The translations under genes and the position numbers were made by a program. A stretch of DNA of 64,000 nt from Coturnix japonica (lineage: Eukaryota; Chordata; Aves; Galliformes; Phasianidae), in NCBI RefSeq assembly GCF_001577835.2, contig NC_029543.1, positions 1,438,199 to 1,502,198 of the forward strand. The letters run 5' to 3'. The notes under the pieces are model-generated. The model saw nothing but the letters and a program-made list of their open reading frames with translations, did no database searches and was not told the origin of the DNA. This document shows, in pieces, positions 1-10,267 of the stretch (its first letter is position 1; each line of letters opens with the position of its first letter).

Positions 1-250
1 ATGGGTGGCACAGAGGACCAGGGGGGGTCCCATTGGCACTGCAGACACTGCCCTATAAGTGCCCATGGTCACTGCATGCACTGCTCCTTGTCAATGCAAA
101 CACTGCCCTATAAGTGTCCATTGTCACTGCAAACACTGCCCCATTGCTGCCCATATCAATGCACACACTGCCCTATAAGTGCCCATGGTCACTGTATGCA
201 CTGCCCCATTGCTGCCCATATCACTACACACACTGCCCTATATGTGCCCA
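1..250. repeat. Degenerate minisatellite (CACTGCCCTATAAGTGCCC-type)
   Basis: Repeated blocks of CACTGCCCTATAAGTGCCCA, CACTGCATGCACTGC and CCCATTGCTGCCCATATCA. A long block beginning at about 45 recurs near 165, a higher-order period of about 120 bases built from units of roughly 24 bases. The array runs off the left edge. The open plus-strand frame across it is a Cys/His-rich translation of the repeat, not a gene. Confidence 0.75.
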
Positions 251-838
251 TAGACCCCAGTTGGGACAGCACTGAGTGTGACCCCCATCCCCCCCTTCCT
301 AAAAGGGCTGAGGTGGTTGGGGGTCTCCCACCATCCCTCACTGGGAGCATGGAAAGAAGCTTCCACCGTTCCCTTTAACGCTGACCCCCACGAGGAGCTG
401 CTGCTTCTGGTAACGAAGCAATTAATCATGGTGAGCTCAGGATGGATTTGCAATCAGGGCCCTGCCTGGGCCCCTCCGTGTTGCACAGCACTGGATACGT
501 TCCTGCCCTGTGCTGTGTGTGTAGGGGGGCTGGGAGGGGCTGATGTGCAGAAGCATTGATCCTCCATGCAATCGATGTTATTGAAACTCCCACGAGTGGC
601 TTTAAGTCCGTGTCGGATATTGCTGGCACATCAGTTTGATGGTGACGTGACTGGCTGGGAGCTGCTCGTGGGTGTGAGGAGGGGAAGGGGAATGGGGGCT
701 CTAAGGGGAACATGAAGGTGTATGGGGATGGGGGATGTGGGTGGAGGATGGGGTGGGTGTGTAGGGTCTGGTGGTCTGCATGGGAAGTGGGGGTGGGTTG
801 TGGAAAAAGGGGGAAAAAATGGGGAAATTGAGGTAAAA
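251..838. other. Intronic sequence without recognisable elements
   Basis: Ordinary GC-rich intronic DNA between the left minisatellite and the purine tract. No splice-flanked exon, transposon or conserved-looking island was seen. Confidence 0.5.
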
Positions 839-1246
839 TAAGGTAAAAAAAGAGGGAGGGAAGAGAGAAGGGAAGGGAAGGGAAGGGAAGGGAAGGGAGG
901 GGGAAGGGAAGGGAAGCGGAAGGCGAAGGGAAGGGAAGGAAGGAAAGGGAAGGGAAGGAAGGGAAGAAGGGAAGGGAAGGGAAGGGAAGAAGACGGGAAG
1001 GAAGGGAGGAAGGGAAGGGAAGCGAGAAGGAACGAGGAAAGCGGGAAGAATAGAAAAGCCAACAAGGAGAACAAGAAAAATACGGAAATCAGGGTCCGGA
1101 AGAAGGCTAAAAGGGAACAGGAAAAGGAAAAGGAAAAGGAAAAGGAAAAGGAAAAGGAAAAGGAAAAGGAAAAAAAGAAAAAGAAAGAAAAGGAAAAGGA
1201 AAAGGAAAAAGGAAAAAGAGAAAGGAAAAGGGAAGGAAAGGAATGA
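839..1246. repeat. Polypurine tract: (GGGAA)n then (GGAAAA)n
   Basis: About 400 bases of almost pure A/G on the plus strand: GGGAA/GGAAG-type units to about 1040, an interrupted middle, then a regular GGAAAA array at about 1117-1245. ONECUT3 is read from the other strand, so its pre-mRNA is U/C-rich here. Such mirror-symmetric purine tracts can form triplex DNA. The Phe/Leu/Pro-rich minus-strand frames are artefacts. Confidence 0.9.
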
Positions 1247-1249
1247 GAG

Positions 1250-3390
1250 CACTGAGCTGGGGTCTCTTCCTTCCATTCCCTTTCTTTCTCTGGGTGTGCA
1301 CCTGAGCGGATGGAAACGTGTTGTAAAGTTTCTCAACTTGGTGTTTTTTTGCCTCATTTTTGAGCCAACCCAAATCCTGACCAACTATAGGGGAGGTAGT
1401 GGAGAAGGAAAGCCATAAAGCTGCTAAAATGCCCCAAATCAGGCACTGAGCTGCTCCTTTCTGCCTCCTATGATGGTGGCAGCTCTCAGATGGAGCTCTG
1501 CATCAATGCAATGTTCAACAACCATTGGGTTTAGAGGGAAAACATGCCTTGTTTTTGCAGCCTGATGGTGGTATTGATGCGTTGATCACAGGGGATGTGT
1601 TTGGAACAGAACCCGGAGCAAAAGCAGTGGAGGATCCTATGTTTCACCATATCAGAGTCTTGGGGCCATGAGCGAACTGAGCGAACCCTTCCAAGGCAGA
1701 AATGGTGCCAAATCCATCAAGTCCAGCCCAGAAAATAATAATAATAATAATAATAATAAATTAAGAAATGAAGCTCTCAGACAAGCATTGATCCGTGGGT
1801 CCATTTTCAGAGCCTTTCATCCAAGCTTTGTTGCAGGAAGGGCACTGAGAACACAGACAGCTCCTCCATCCCAACCTAAAAGGGGTTGGGATGGGACCCC
1901 CACCCTATGGTGGGAGCTTTGGGAGCACAACCCCCACATCACCACCCACCTCCATCCCTCTGCCCTCCATCCAAAGCTCTGCAATGGGACTGACTGCAGA
2001 GCAGCAGCGCTGCTATCTCTGTCAGCCCCTGATACCATCACCCGTCAGCAGCCCCGAATACATTTGCAATTTTAGCCCTAATGGAGAGAGTTTGCTCATT
2101 ACCTGCTCTTTATCAGCCATGGGTAGCGTGACATCCCACACAGGGGCATCACTCCCTGCAGATAATCTTCCTACTGGAGGACTTGCCCTCTTACAAAGCA
2201 CTGCAGGGTTCATCAGGTTTAATAACCCAGCTCTCTTAATACACTCCTTGAAGTCCTGGTGTTGCCAGGGTGCAGATGGGGAAACTGAGGCAGGAGGGAT
2301 GTGGGGATGCTCCCATAGCAAAGCCATCACTTGTGCTCTTCGTGGGGACCAAAACCAAACCCATTGGCTCCAGGTGTTGGGCCAGGATGGTGGGTCCAGG
2401 TCCCTTTTTGTGCTTTCTGAAGGATTGGATTATAAACTGGGGTCCCAGGGAGGGAACAGTGGGGGCATCTCTGCTTCCCCATGGGGGATTCACACTCACA
2501 CCTTGTCCTCCCAAAGTAAAAGCCAGAGGGAATCAGTTTGATCAGAGCCTGGAGGCTGAACCCTGGGGGAAAGCAAGTGAAGGAATCAGTGATGTGTGAG
2601 CAATGGGGCACAAAGTGGTACCCATAGTTGGGGGGGGAAGAAACAGCAGCATCCCTGCAGCATCCCTGCCCACGTCGCACCCAAACGGAGCTCAGCTCTC
2701 CATGCACCCTTTATGGCCAAGCAAACCCCTCCAGGCTTGAACTTCCCTGCCTGCAAAACGCATTGAGTCCATTTTACCTGACTTCTGAACCTCCTTTGTG
2801 CCGCAGGAGCCACCGCAGTAGTGTATATCCCTACCTACACAGACACCAGGCTACGGATACAGCCTATAGATCACTCCTGAAATCCCAGCAGCCCATGTGA
2901 ACGTCTTTGCCTTTCAATGCTGAGAGCATATTTCAATGGGATCCCCACCCTTTACAACGTCCCGTCCCCTCCTTTCAAAGCGAGACAATCCCGCTCTCCT
3001 TTTGCCTTGCTATATTTTAACAGCCCCAAAATACTCTTAAATCCATCATCCGTTCCTCCCGTCCGCCCCTGCCTGGCTTTCCATCCTGCAGGAGATGATC
3101 TGAACCATTCGAGGTATTAACGAGATGTTGAATTTCCCTTTAATCAGCAAACCTCACCACTCGATTGCCCCGTAATAAATGCACTTTGAGCCTCGCTGCT
3201 CGCAAGGTTTGCACCCCTGAAGCTGTGGGGTTGGAGCTTTGGGTCGCTGTGTTGGTTTGGAGGCAGAGCCCAAAATCCCATCCTGGGTGGATCAAAAACC
3301 TGACCTCTTCCTTGGGATCCAAACTGAGATGGGGATGGATCGAAATGTGCTGAGAAACATGGGGGAATTGGGAAAGAACGGTGTGAAATA
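1250..3390. other. Intronic sequence, no gene seen; contains short (AAT)n at 1734-1760
   Basis: Mixed-composition intron with a perfect ATA/AAT microsatellite at about 1734-1760. The region around 2880-3180 is AT-richer with possible regulatory character. Open frames on both strands are short and have no recognisable domain. No CR1 fragment was recognised. Confidence 0.5.
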
Positions 3391-3492
3391 CCCCCCTAAA
3401 TACCCTTAAATACACCCCTAAACACCCCTAAATACCCCTAAATACACCCCTAAACACCCCTAAACACCCCTAAATACACCCCTAAACACCCC
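3391..3492. repeat. Minisatellite of CCCCTAAATACA/CCCCTAAACA units
   Basis: Roughly ten units of 10-12 bases, variants of CCCCTAAACA and CCCCTAAATACA. The core resembles the vertebrate telomere repeat CCCTAA, but the unit length and spacer differ, so it is not a true interstitial telomere block. Confidence 0.8.
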
Positions 3493-3959
3493 AAATGCTG
3501 AAGGGAATGCAGCCCACCCCAACCTGCGCCCCAAATCCCACATTGCTGTGGATCTGGCAAGCTCTCGTTGGTTTGGTTTTTTCCTTTTTCCTCTTATTTT
3601 TTTGGCTTGCATTGCAAGGCAGTGGCCGTGCCAAGCCTCTGCAATGGGAATTTTGGTTGCCAGCGAGGTTTTCTTATGGGATTTTTGGTTCCAGGCATTG
3701 CTATAGAGCAGAGTGGAGGAGAATTCCTGCACCCAAGTGCTGATCCCAGTGCAGGAGATGGCAGCTCTGCTCCCCCACCTCCATCCTCCCCCCTATTCCA
3801 ACCCACAGCTCACAAACCCCCCCACAACTTCAACCCCAACCCCACACCCATCCTTATGTGACGGACACACATCCGAGACCCCAACCCACTCCTCAATGCA
3901 AGCGAGCAGGATGAGAAAGCATTGGATTTCTTATCCAGAGGAGAAAAGAGAATCCAATA

Positions 3960-4340
3960 CCCCATTTGCAGTCGTTCAGTTACAGCAGGAATACACCATA
4001 AATCTTCCCCCCTTTCCATACCAAATAAAAGAGGATTTCTTAGGTATATATTTACTGTTTTATCCCTTCATATTCTCCTTTTCCCTTCGGGTTGAAGCCC
4101 CATTATTTGGCCAACGCCAGGAAATCCGCGTCGCACACCCAGCGCCTCTCAATGGGGTTTTAATAGATGTATTTTCAAATTAGTCCTGGGCCTTTCAAGA
4201 CTTATCAGTTAAATGAGGTTTTTCACATTGATTCAAAGGTCAACTGCGAGAGTTTTCTCTTCTCTGTTATCTCCCCCCCCACCCTCTGCACTCTCCTCTA
4301 TGGTTTCGGTGGGGAGCAAATATAAAAGTCACCCATTTAT
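3960..4340. promoter_or_regulatory. Candidate intronic enhancer island
   Basis: AT-rich block in a GC-rich setting with TAATAGATGTATTTTCAAATTAG, then ATTGATT (4227-4233, ONECUT core) immediately followed by CAAAGGTCA (4234-4242, an HNF4/nuclear-receptor type half-site). Adjacent HNF6 and HNF4 type sites would fit a developmental enhancer. This is motif reading only; conservation was not tested. Confidence 0.4.
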
Positions 4341-4439
4341 GCCCAGAAAACACCAAATCCGACCCAAATCCACGACCCTAAAACATCACTGGTTAAAGGG
4401 GAGGGGGGTGAGTGTCAAAGTGGGTTGAGATTTGGGGTT

Positions 4440-4800
4440 CCCATCAAGCGGAGTTTGGGTTTGGGGGGTGATGTGTTGGGGGGGGGGGCAGATCCAAAGG
4501 GGTTTGGGGGTGTTTTGTGGGGCTGTGGGGCCGGAGCTTCGTTTCCTCGTAGGGAAAGAGGGGAGAGGGAGGATTTAATGTTTAACCGGCGGAGCTTTAT
4601 TGGCCCCTTCTGACGCGCAGATTAGGAGCAAACACAGAAGGAGCTGCGGGCGGAGCGAGGCGGCCCCGGCCCTGATAAGGGGTGCGGGTGCGGTGCGGGG
4701 CGGTGCGGGGCGGTGCGGAGCCGACGGGAGGGGCAGCTCCGGTTGTCAGCGTGTGAAATCCCGGATGGGAACGAAAAGGAGAAAAAAAACCCGAATAAAG
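4440..4800. promoter_or_regulatory. Intronic CpG-rich block with GGTGCGGGGC repeats
   Basis: CpG-dense stretch with three to four GGTGCGGGGC units at about 4685-4722 and a GATAAGG motif. Similar GGTGC repeats lie beside the ONECUT3 promoter. It is part of a broad CpG-rich domain around the gene; an alternative promoter is possible but not shown. Confidence 0.35.
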
Positions 4801-4825
4801 CGGGGTTGGGGGTGGGAGTTTTCCC

Positions 4826-4990
4826 TTATTCTTTTCTTCTTTTTTTTTTAAACATTTTTTCTTTTTCTCCGCTTCTTCTCTTTTTTCTCCCTCCTTTTCT
4901 CCTTTTCCTTTCTTTTCTATTTTTTCTCTCTCTTTTTCTTTCCTTGCCGAAATCCGTCCATTTCTCCTTTTCTTCCTTTTCCCTTCACCA
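4826..4990. repeat. Polypyrimidine tract (C/T on plus strand)
   Basis: About 165 bases of nearly pure T/C (TTTTC and TTCTCC units), so the ONECUT3 transcript is purine-rich here. Low-complexity frames across it are not genes. Confidence 0.8.
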
Positions 4991-5129
4991 TTTCTAAGCC
5001 GCCGTCCCTCCCCGTGCCCACAAACGCTCCCTTCCCCTCCTTTTACATCAGCGAAACGATCCCCCCCCCCATCAACTCCCCCGACCCCCGGAGCTGCCCC
5101 CATCGCCCCCCGGTTCCCCGAATGGTTCC

Positions 5130-5330
5130 GGCGCTGCTCGGTCCGAAGTGGTTTAAGCAAAGCTGGAATGGAAACAACCCTTCAGGGCTGGGATATTTCG
5201 CGTCCTCGTGCCTTGTTCGGGCAGTTCTGTGTTAATTAGCGGCATTCATTATTGCTGTTGCCAAAGCTCTCATACATTTGCTGGCCCTTTGCCTTGGCCC
5301 GGCCCCGAGCTGCTGCTCGCAGGGTTTGGG
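5130..5330. promoter_or_regulatory. Candidate intronic regulatory island
   Basis: Non-repetitive block with GTTAATTAGCGGCATTCATT and CTTTGCCTTGG sites, flanked by simple repeats on both sides. Its sequence complexity among tracts suggests selective retention, but this is inference. Confidence 0.35.
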
Positions 5331-5404
5331 TTTTTTGTGCTGGTTTTGGTTTGGTTTCCTTTTTCTTTTTCCTTGAAGAGAAACGGTGATTGGTGGGGGG
5401 TGAT

Positions 5405-5830
5405 GGAGATGGGGAGAAAACAGAGAAAAGGGAGGAAAAGAGGAGAAAAGGGAAGAGGAGAAAAGGGGAGAGGAGAAGGGGAGAGAAGGGGAGAGAAGAG
5501 AAGAGAAGAGAAGAGAAGAGAAGAGAAGAGAAGAGAAATAGAGAAAGAAGAGAAAATGACAGGGAAAAAAAGGGGGGGAAAATAAGGAAAGGAAAGGAAA
5601 GGAAAGGAAAGGAAAGGAAAGGAAAGGAAAGGAAAGGAAAGGAAAGGAAAGGAAAGGAAAGGAAAGGAAAGGAAAAATAAAAGACGAAAAGAAATGAAGA
5701 AAACACAAGAAAACGAAAGGAAAACGAAAAGAGAAAGAAAAGAGAGAACGGAAAACGAAAAACAAAATATAATGGGGGGTAAAAAAGAAAGAAACGAGAA
5801 AGAGAGAAGGGGAAAAAATACGAAGAAAAC
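5405..5830. repeat. Polypurine tract with regular (GGAAA)n core
   Basis: More than 400 bases of A/G on the plus strand. It starts with GAGAAGGG/AGAAG units and continues as a regular GGAAA pentanucleotide array at about 5586-5676, then an A-rich purine tail. Open frames of Lys/Arg/Glu on plus and Phe/Leu/Ser on minus are artefacts. Confidence 0.92.
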
Positions 5831-6610
5831 GAATGTTGGCACGGAGCTCTCAGCTCAATCCCGGCCCGCAGCCAACGGCGGTTCCGTCCAGAGATGGAAC
5901 AGAGCCGGGATCGGCCCATTCGGAACCGCGCTGCCCCCACGGACGGCTCGAATCCTGCGTGGAAGCGGCCGAGTTTTACGCACGGAGCCGCGAGCAGCGC
6001 GGGGCGGTGAATTCTCGGCCGAGTTTCGAGCCGATGTTAAAAGGGCCGTAACGATGTTTTCTCTCTTTGGGGTCATTTCCAAGAGAGGATTTGAGAGCGC
6101 TGAGGGTGGGGATGGAGGAGTGGAGGGGAGGGGGATCCGCGCACCCATGGGCACGTAGAGTGGGAGCTCACTATGGGTGCCGGCACCCACGGAGCTGAGT
6201 GGTGGGAGGGGGAGAGAGGGGATGCAGACACCGGGCCGGGGGGAGAACCCACTGCCCACGGACACTATGGGATGGAATGGGAGCCGATGGCTGCGCGGTG
6301 CCGTGGGGTCTTTTATTTTGGGTTGCGGTGAATATGGGACCCCTAAAAGTAGCGACGAGGGGGGAAGGAGGGGGGGGGATTCGGAGCGCACGGACCCCTC
6401 GGAGAGGGGGAAAAGAAGTTTTCGGAGCTGCGTTGTGAGCTGGGGGAGTTGGGGGGGAACAGTGCCGCTGTTGGAGCATCGAAATGGACCCCACGAACCG
6501 GGTCGGGTCGGGCCCCACCAGATGTTGCCCAACGGGCACCCACCCGTATTTCTATGTGGCCCCTCGGGGGGAAGCGGAGCCGCTGTCCCCTCCGGCACCG
6601 GACCCCCCCC
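5831..6610. other. CpG-rich intronic DNA
   Basis: CpG-dense, especially 5835-6060 and 6170-6610, with no repeat and no plausible exon. Fits the broad CpG-rich domain around ONECUT3. Confidence 0.45.
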
Positions 6611-6614
6611 CACC

Positions 6615-6800
6615 AACTCACCCCCTTCTGCCTGAATAATTAATGGATCATCTGCGCACGGGGAGGCGAGAGGGGGAATTGGAGTGGAAAGAGGAAAAAA
6701 GCCGCAATTGCCAGATCTCGGGGCCCGGCGTGTTTATCGATCCCGGATTTACTGGCTCGGACAAACACATCGGGCTCACTCCTGAACCCGCTTGGAATTC
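6615..6800. promoter_or_regulatory. Candidate intronic regulatory island
   Basis: Contains AATAATTAATGGATCATCTG, CAATTG and TTTATCGATCC with an ATCGAT core at 6736-6741. The composition differs sharply from the CpG-rich flanks. Homeodomain and ONECUT-like cores suggest an enhancer; not tested. Confidence 0.4.
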
Positions 6801-7600
6801 ATTTTCCCCTCGCACAGTGCGGGGGTCGAGGTCCTGTGCCACCCCCCAGCACCGCAGTGCGGGATATGGGGCAGCCCCCCGCCCTATAACCGCGTTTGTC
6901 GCAGTTGGAGGGACCGAGGTGCGGCCGCACCGACGGGGATCGAGGCCGAGAACGACCGTGGGGTCCCTCTGAACAGACGGTCTCCCCCAGCCCCACATCC
7001 CGGTGGGTCCCTGACCCCCATCAGCCGTCCAGGAGCGCTTTTAGGGTTGTTCCGATCCGATCTATGAGGAAGAAGAGAAACGAAACCGAGCCCCAGCGGG
7101 GCGGCAGCGGGGCCGGGGGTTGGGAACAAAGAGGGGGACGACGTGGGGGGATCCCCCCGGTCCGGGAAGGTGCGGAGGTCGGGTCCGGATCCTCGGTGGG
7201 GCGGCTCTGTGGGGCAGAGCCTGGTCCTGCTGGGATTGTGGGAGCCGAACGGAGCTGAATTCATCGCAAGGAGCGTCGCCTTGGTGTCTTTTTGGTTCTG
7301 TTTCGTTTTGTATTCGCAGGAAGGAAAAGAACCCAAAGCTGAAGAACGGCGGATTATTCATTACCCCTCTTTTTTTGTTGTTGTTGTTCTTCTTTCTCTT
7401 ATATATATATATTTTTTCCCTTCAATTTCCGGGACTTCTTTTCGGCTCTGGGAATTCAAAACCATTTTAAAGAGAAGAAATCCTAATTCGAAACCCCGAC
7501 AACGCGGAGAGGAGCGGAGCACAACCCGAACCCCAACGGCACCACCGGCACCGCACCGATATAGAGCGGATCTCCCGGCCCCAATAAACCCCCCAATTCC
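6801..7600. other. CpG-rich intronic DNA
   Basis: CpG-rich to about 7260, then AT-rich with a short (TA)n run near 7401. No exon or transposon recognised. Confidence 0.45.
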
Positions 7601-7609
7601 CCGAACCTT

Positions 7610-7860
7610 CCTTCGTTTCCATCGCTGTTATTATTTCAGATTTGGGCTCAATTAGCCCCAACAAAGTGGGGCATTAAATGGCAGTGTTTAAATCTTTATT
7701 TACCAGAACCTTGTAAAGCCGGGAACAATTTGCATTCTATTAACTGCTTTTCAATAGGGCATCGACTGGAACTAAAAGATGCCACTACCCTGTCCTAATT
7801 AAAGAGCAACTGAATTACGCTAAATACATATGAACGCCGCTCTCTTCCATAAATAACGGC
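7610..7860. promoter_or_regulatory. Strong candidate intronic enhancer island
   Basis: About 250 bases of balanced, non-repetitive, AT-rich sequence with CTCAATTAGCCCC, GGGCATTAAATGG, TCCTAATTAAAGAGC and ACATATGAAC, lying between CpG-rich DNA and a tandem array. TAAT-core density and a lack of repeats are typical of vertebrate conserved non-coding elements near developmental regulators. Confidence 0.45.
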
Positions 7861-7984
7861 TGCGGAGGCCGGCGGGGAGCGGAGATCGGTGCGGACCCCC
7901 CCCAAAACCCCCATTAAACAGTCACCCCATGACCACCCCATAGAGCAGAGATGTGGGGCCATCACTGCTGCTCTCCGACCCCTC

Positions 7985-8745
7985 CGACCGCTCACCCACA
8001 GCCGCCGGGACCCCTCCGAGCCCCGCACGGATCCGCGCACAAAACGCCTTTTAGTTATTGTTGTTTCCCCTTTTTCTCTAGTCCTTCCTCCCCTTTTTCC
8101 CTCCTCCCTCCTTCCTTTTTTCCCCTTCATTTTCCCCCTTTTTTCTCCCCTTTTCCTCCTTTTTTCCCCCTTTTCCCCCTTTTTCCCCCTCAGCTCTCGG
8201 CCCATCTCAGGGTTGAAGCAGAACGAACCGCAGCCGACCCCGCACCGAACAGCACAGAACACGCTTTCATTATTCCCCCCCTTTCCCCTCTTTTTCCCCC
8301 CTTTCCCCCTCTCTATTTTTCTTTCCATTTCTTCCCATTTTCCTTTTATTTTCCCCCTTTCCCCCCCTCAATTTCCCTCTCTTTCCCCTCTTTCCCTCCT
8401 TTCCTCTTCCCATATTTTCCCCCTTTATTTCCTTTCCCCCTCCCACTCCCCTTTCTTTTCTCTCCATTTATTTCCCCCACCAAACCCTCATCTCTCGGCC
8501 CAGCTCCGGGCTGAGACAGAACGATCCCCCGCCGAGCCCTGCACTGATCCGCAAAGAAAACGTTTTCCTCTTTTCCTCATTCCCCCCTTCCCTTTCTCCC
8601 CCCCCTCAACCTTCATTCTCCTTTTCTCCTTTCATTTCTTTTCCCTTTTCTTTCCTTTCTTTTTGCCTTTATTCCCCCACACTCCCACTAAACGCGCATC
8701 TCTCGGCCCAGCGCCGGGTTCAGCTTCACCACAGCCTCACTCAGA
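7985..8745. repeat. Degenerate tandem array, about four units of 200-300 bp
   Basis: A composite unit recurs. A conserved head CTCTCGGCCCAGCTCCGGG begins at about 8194, 8492 and 8700, with a partial earlier copy near 7990. It is followed by a body with CGAGCCCTGCACTGATCCGC and then a long pyrimidine tract. Spacings are about 298 and 208 bases, differing mainly in tract length. The 577-residue plus-strand frame crossing it is the in-frame reading of pyrimidine DNA plus the antisense of exon 1. Confidence 0.7.
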
Positions 8746-9228
8746 CCCCCCCCCCTCCATCCTCCGCCCGATTTTCGCCCCCCTCCCGTGTTACATCGCT
8801 GTTTCCCCGGTGCTGGATCGGACACATCGCTGCTCCCGGGGGCTGTCGGCAGCTCTCCGGGGTTTTGGGGGTGGGGAAAGAAGGAAGGAAGGGGTGACGG
8901 GTCCAAACCGAGGAACGATTCCCAACGGGAGCAGCACTTCAATGCTCCCATCGCTGTCAGGTGCAGCCTGGGGGCAGAGGGGTGTGTGTGTATATTGGGG
9001 GGGGGTGACGGATCATTCGGATTTCCTCCTCCTCCTTCTATATGATTTCCTCCTTTTTTCCTCTCTAGGATTTCCTCTTTCTCCTCCTTTACGCAGCTCC
9101 GTAACCCCCAGCCCCACAACCCCACAACCCCACCGGGTGTGTGCGAGGGATCCCCACGCGTGTAACACCCCCCCAAGCCCCCATTTCCCCCCCATTTCCC
9201 CCCCCCATCCCCTCCGTATCCCCTCGGT

Positions 9229-9240
9229 CTGTACCTGCGA
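9229..9240 (-). other. ONECUT3: Splice donor of ONECUT3 exon 1
   Basis: Read on the minus strand, the exon ends CTCGCAG and the intron begins GTACAG, with the donor GT at 9234-9233. The junction falls after the first base of the codon following R-L-A. In the family that codon is Ala, leading into CKRKEQE and the homeodomain. The open frame continues into the intron but turns into low-complexity residues unlike any ONECUT protein. Confidence 0.9.
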
Positions 9241-10267
9241 GTCTCAGCGCAGACATCCTTTGAAATTCGGGTTCCTGCAGCCACTTCCACATCCTCCGGA
9301 AAGTCTCCCGGCCGGATTTGAGCTTACTCCAGGGCTTTGGGTTCCTCAGCAGATCCGACAGTGTCCCCTGCGAACGGCACAAGATCCTCTGTGCGAAGAT
9401 CGCCTGCGGGATGCTGTAACGTTTCAGCTCGGCCGTGATCCTTTGTGCCACCTCTTTGGTGTTGATCTCTTCCACCTGCCCCGATCCTCCGCTCTGAGAT
9501 CCGCTGGCCGAGGCCTGGCGATCCCTTTCTGCCAGCAGAGAACCCCCGGCTTGGGGATGAGGGTGGCCGTGAGGGTGCATCCCATTGAGGGGCGGCATCA
9601 TGGCAGAGCTGGGGGCTCCTAAACCCCTGGCCAGGTGCTCCTCACCCCGGGACAACATCGCGGCGTGAGAATCGAAGCCGTTGGGCGACAGCATCTTGTC
9701 GTTGGGCAAGTGGCCACCGGGACCGTACGGAGTCAGAGGTTGCTGAGCGTTGTGCAGGCTGCCCAGCCCGTTGGGGAGAGGAGAGAGGGGCTGCCCCATA
9801 GCCGGCATGTCCTTGGGGTAGTGGCTGTAGAGGTTGCCCATAGAGGCGAGGCTGCGTTCGTCCCTCATCAGAGTGAAGCTGCCGCTCACGTTGCCGGCCA
9901 GGCGTTGGTGCGGGTGATGGTGGTGATGGTGGTGGTGATGCGGGTGGTGGAACTTGTCGGACACGGTGGAGATGGGCGGCAGCGGCTGCAGCGGGGTCAG
10001 CGTGGTGTAGGTGCCGCTCATGCCCATGCCGGGCGGCGACTCGCAGGACATGCTCATGGCCGGGTGGAGCGGGGCCGCCAGGCTGTGCTCGGCTCGGTAA
10101 TCCCCCCCTTCCAGGATGGATGCCATACCCGACACCATGGCCGGCCTCCCGTGCGGGACCAGGTTGCGGTGCGAGCTCTGCCTCCCGTGTGCGGGGCTCA
10201 GCAGCTCGGCGGGTTGCGAGTGCGGGACGCCGTGCAGGCTGCCCAGGTTCTCCATCGCCAGCTCCAT
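9235..10267 (-). CDS. ONECUT3: ONECUT3 first coding exon (partial CDS; CUT domain, homeodomain exon outside window)
   Basis: Encodes the first 344 residues of a ONECUT (HNF6-family) nuclear transcription factor. Seen: N-terminal block MELAMENLGSLHGV (1-14); MASILEGGDY near residue 48; an STP-type box YTTLTPLQPLPPIS (87-100); a poly-His run (about 107-120); NVSGSFTLMRDER (about 126-138); and the CUT domain from EEINTKEVAQRI (about 266) through RYSIPQAIFAQRILCRSQ to FQRMSALRLA (344). The family pairs one CUT domain with one homeodomain to bind ATTGAT-type DNA. The start was chosen because the ATG at 10267 sits in GCCACCATGG, a full Kozak match, and the protein aligns with family N-termini from there. 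I call ONECUT3 rather than ONECUT1/2 from the MEL..ENLGSLH..ELLSP start and RILCRSQ (recalled as RVLCRSQ in the paralogues). Human ONECUT3 has long Ala/Gly/Pro expansions that are absent here. The exon ends one base into an Ala codon, the family's usual splice point. Confidence 0.96.

Larger units (their letters stand above)
1..9234 (-). other. ONECUT3: ONECUT3 intron 1 (5' part only)
   Basis: Everything left of the exon 1 donor is read as intron. I looked on the minus strand for the homeodomain exon (signatures such as LVFTD.QRRTL, FKENKRPSKE and NFFMNARRR) and did not see it, so the second coding exon should lie left of position 1. Family members have one long intron between the CUT and homeodomain exons, so more than 9 kb is unremarkable. 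The intron holds the simple-sequence tracts, tandem array and AT-rich islands listed separately. The open frames on both strands here are low-complexity translations. Confidence 0.8.

Noticed and set aside
701-1384. Phe/Leu-rich frame resembling a membrane protein
   Set aside because: Generated by the GGAAAA purine tract; no non-repetitive part supports a gene.
3391-3492. Interstitial telomere block
   Set aside because: Units are 10-12 bases with variable spacers, not six-base CCCTAA repeats.
5236-5940. Ser/Phe/Leu-rich minus-strand frames
   Set aside because: Read from GGAAA/GAGAAG repeats; several overlapping frames are equally open.
9089-9234. Continuation of the ONECUT3 frame past the exon end
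   Set aside because: A clear splice donor interrupts at the family's usual position, and the read-through is Gly/Thr-rich with no homeodomain.
7889-9622. 577-codon plus-strand open frame
   Set aside because: It crosses a pyrimidine-rich tandem array and then the antisense of ONECUT3 exon 1; residues are Pro/Ser/Phe/Leu-rich with no domain.
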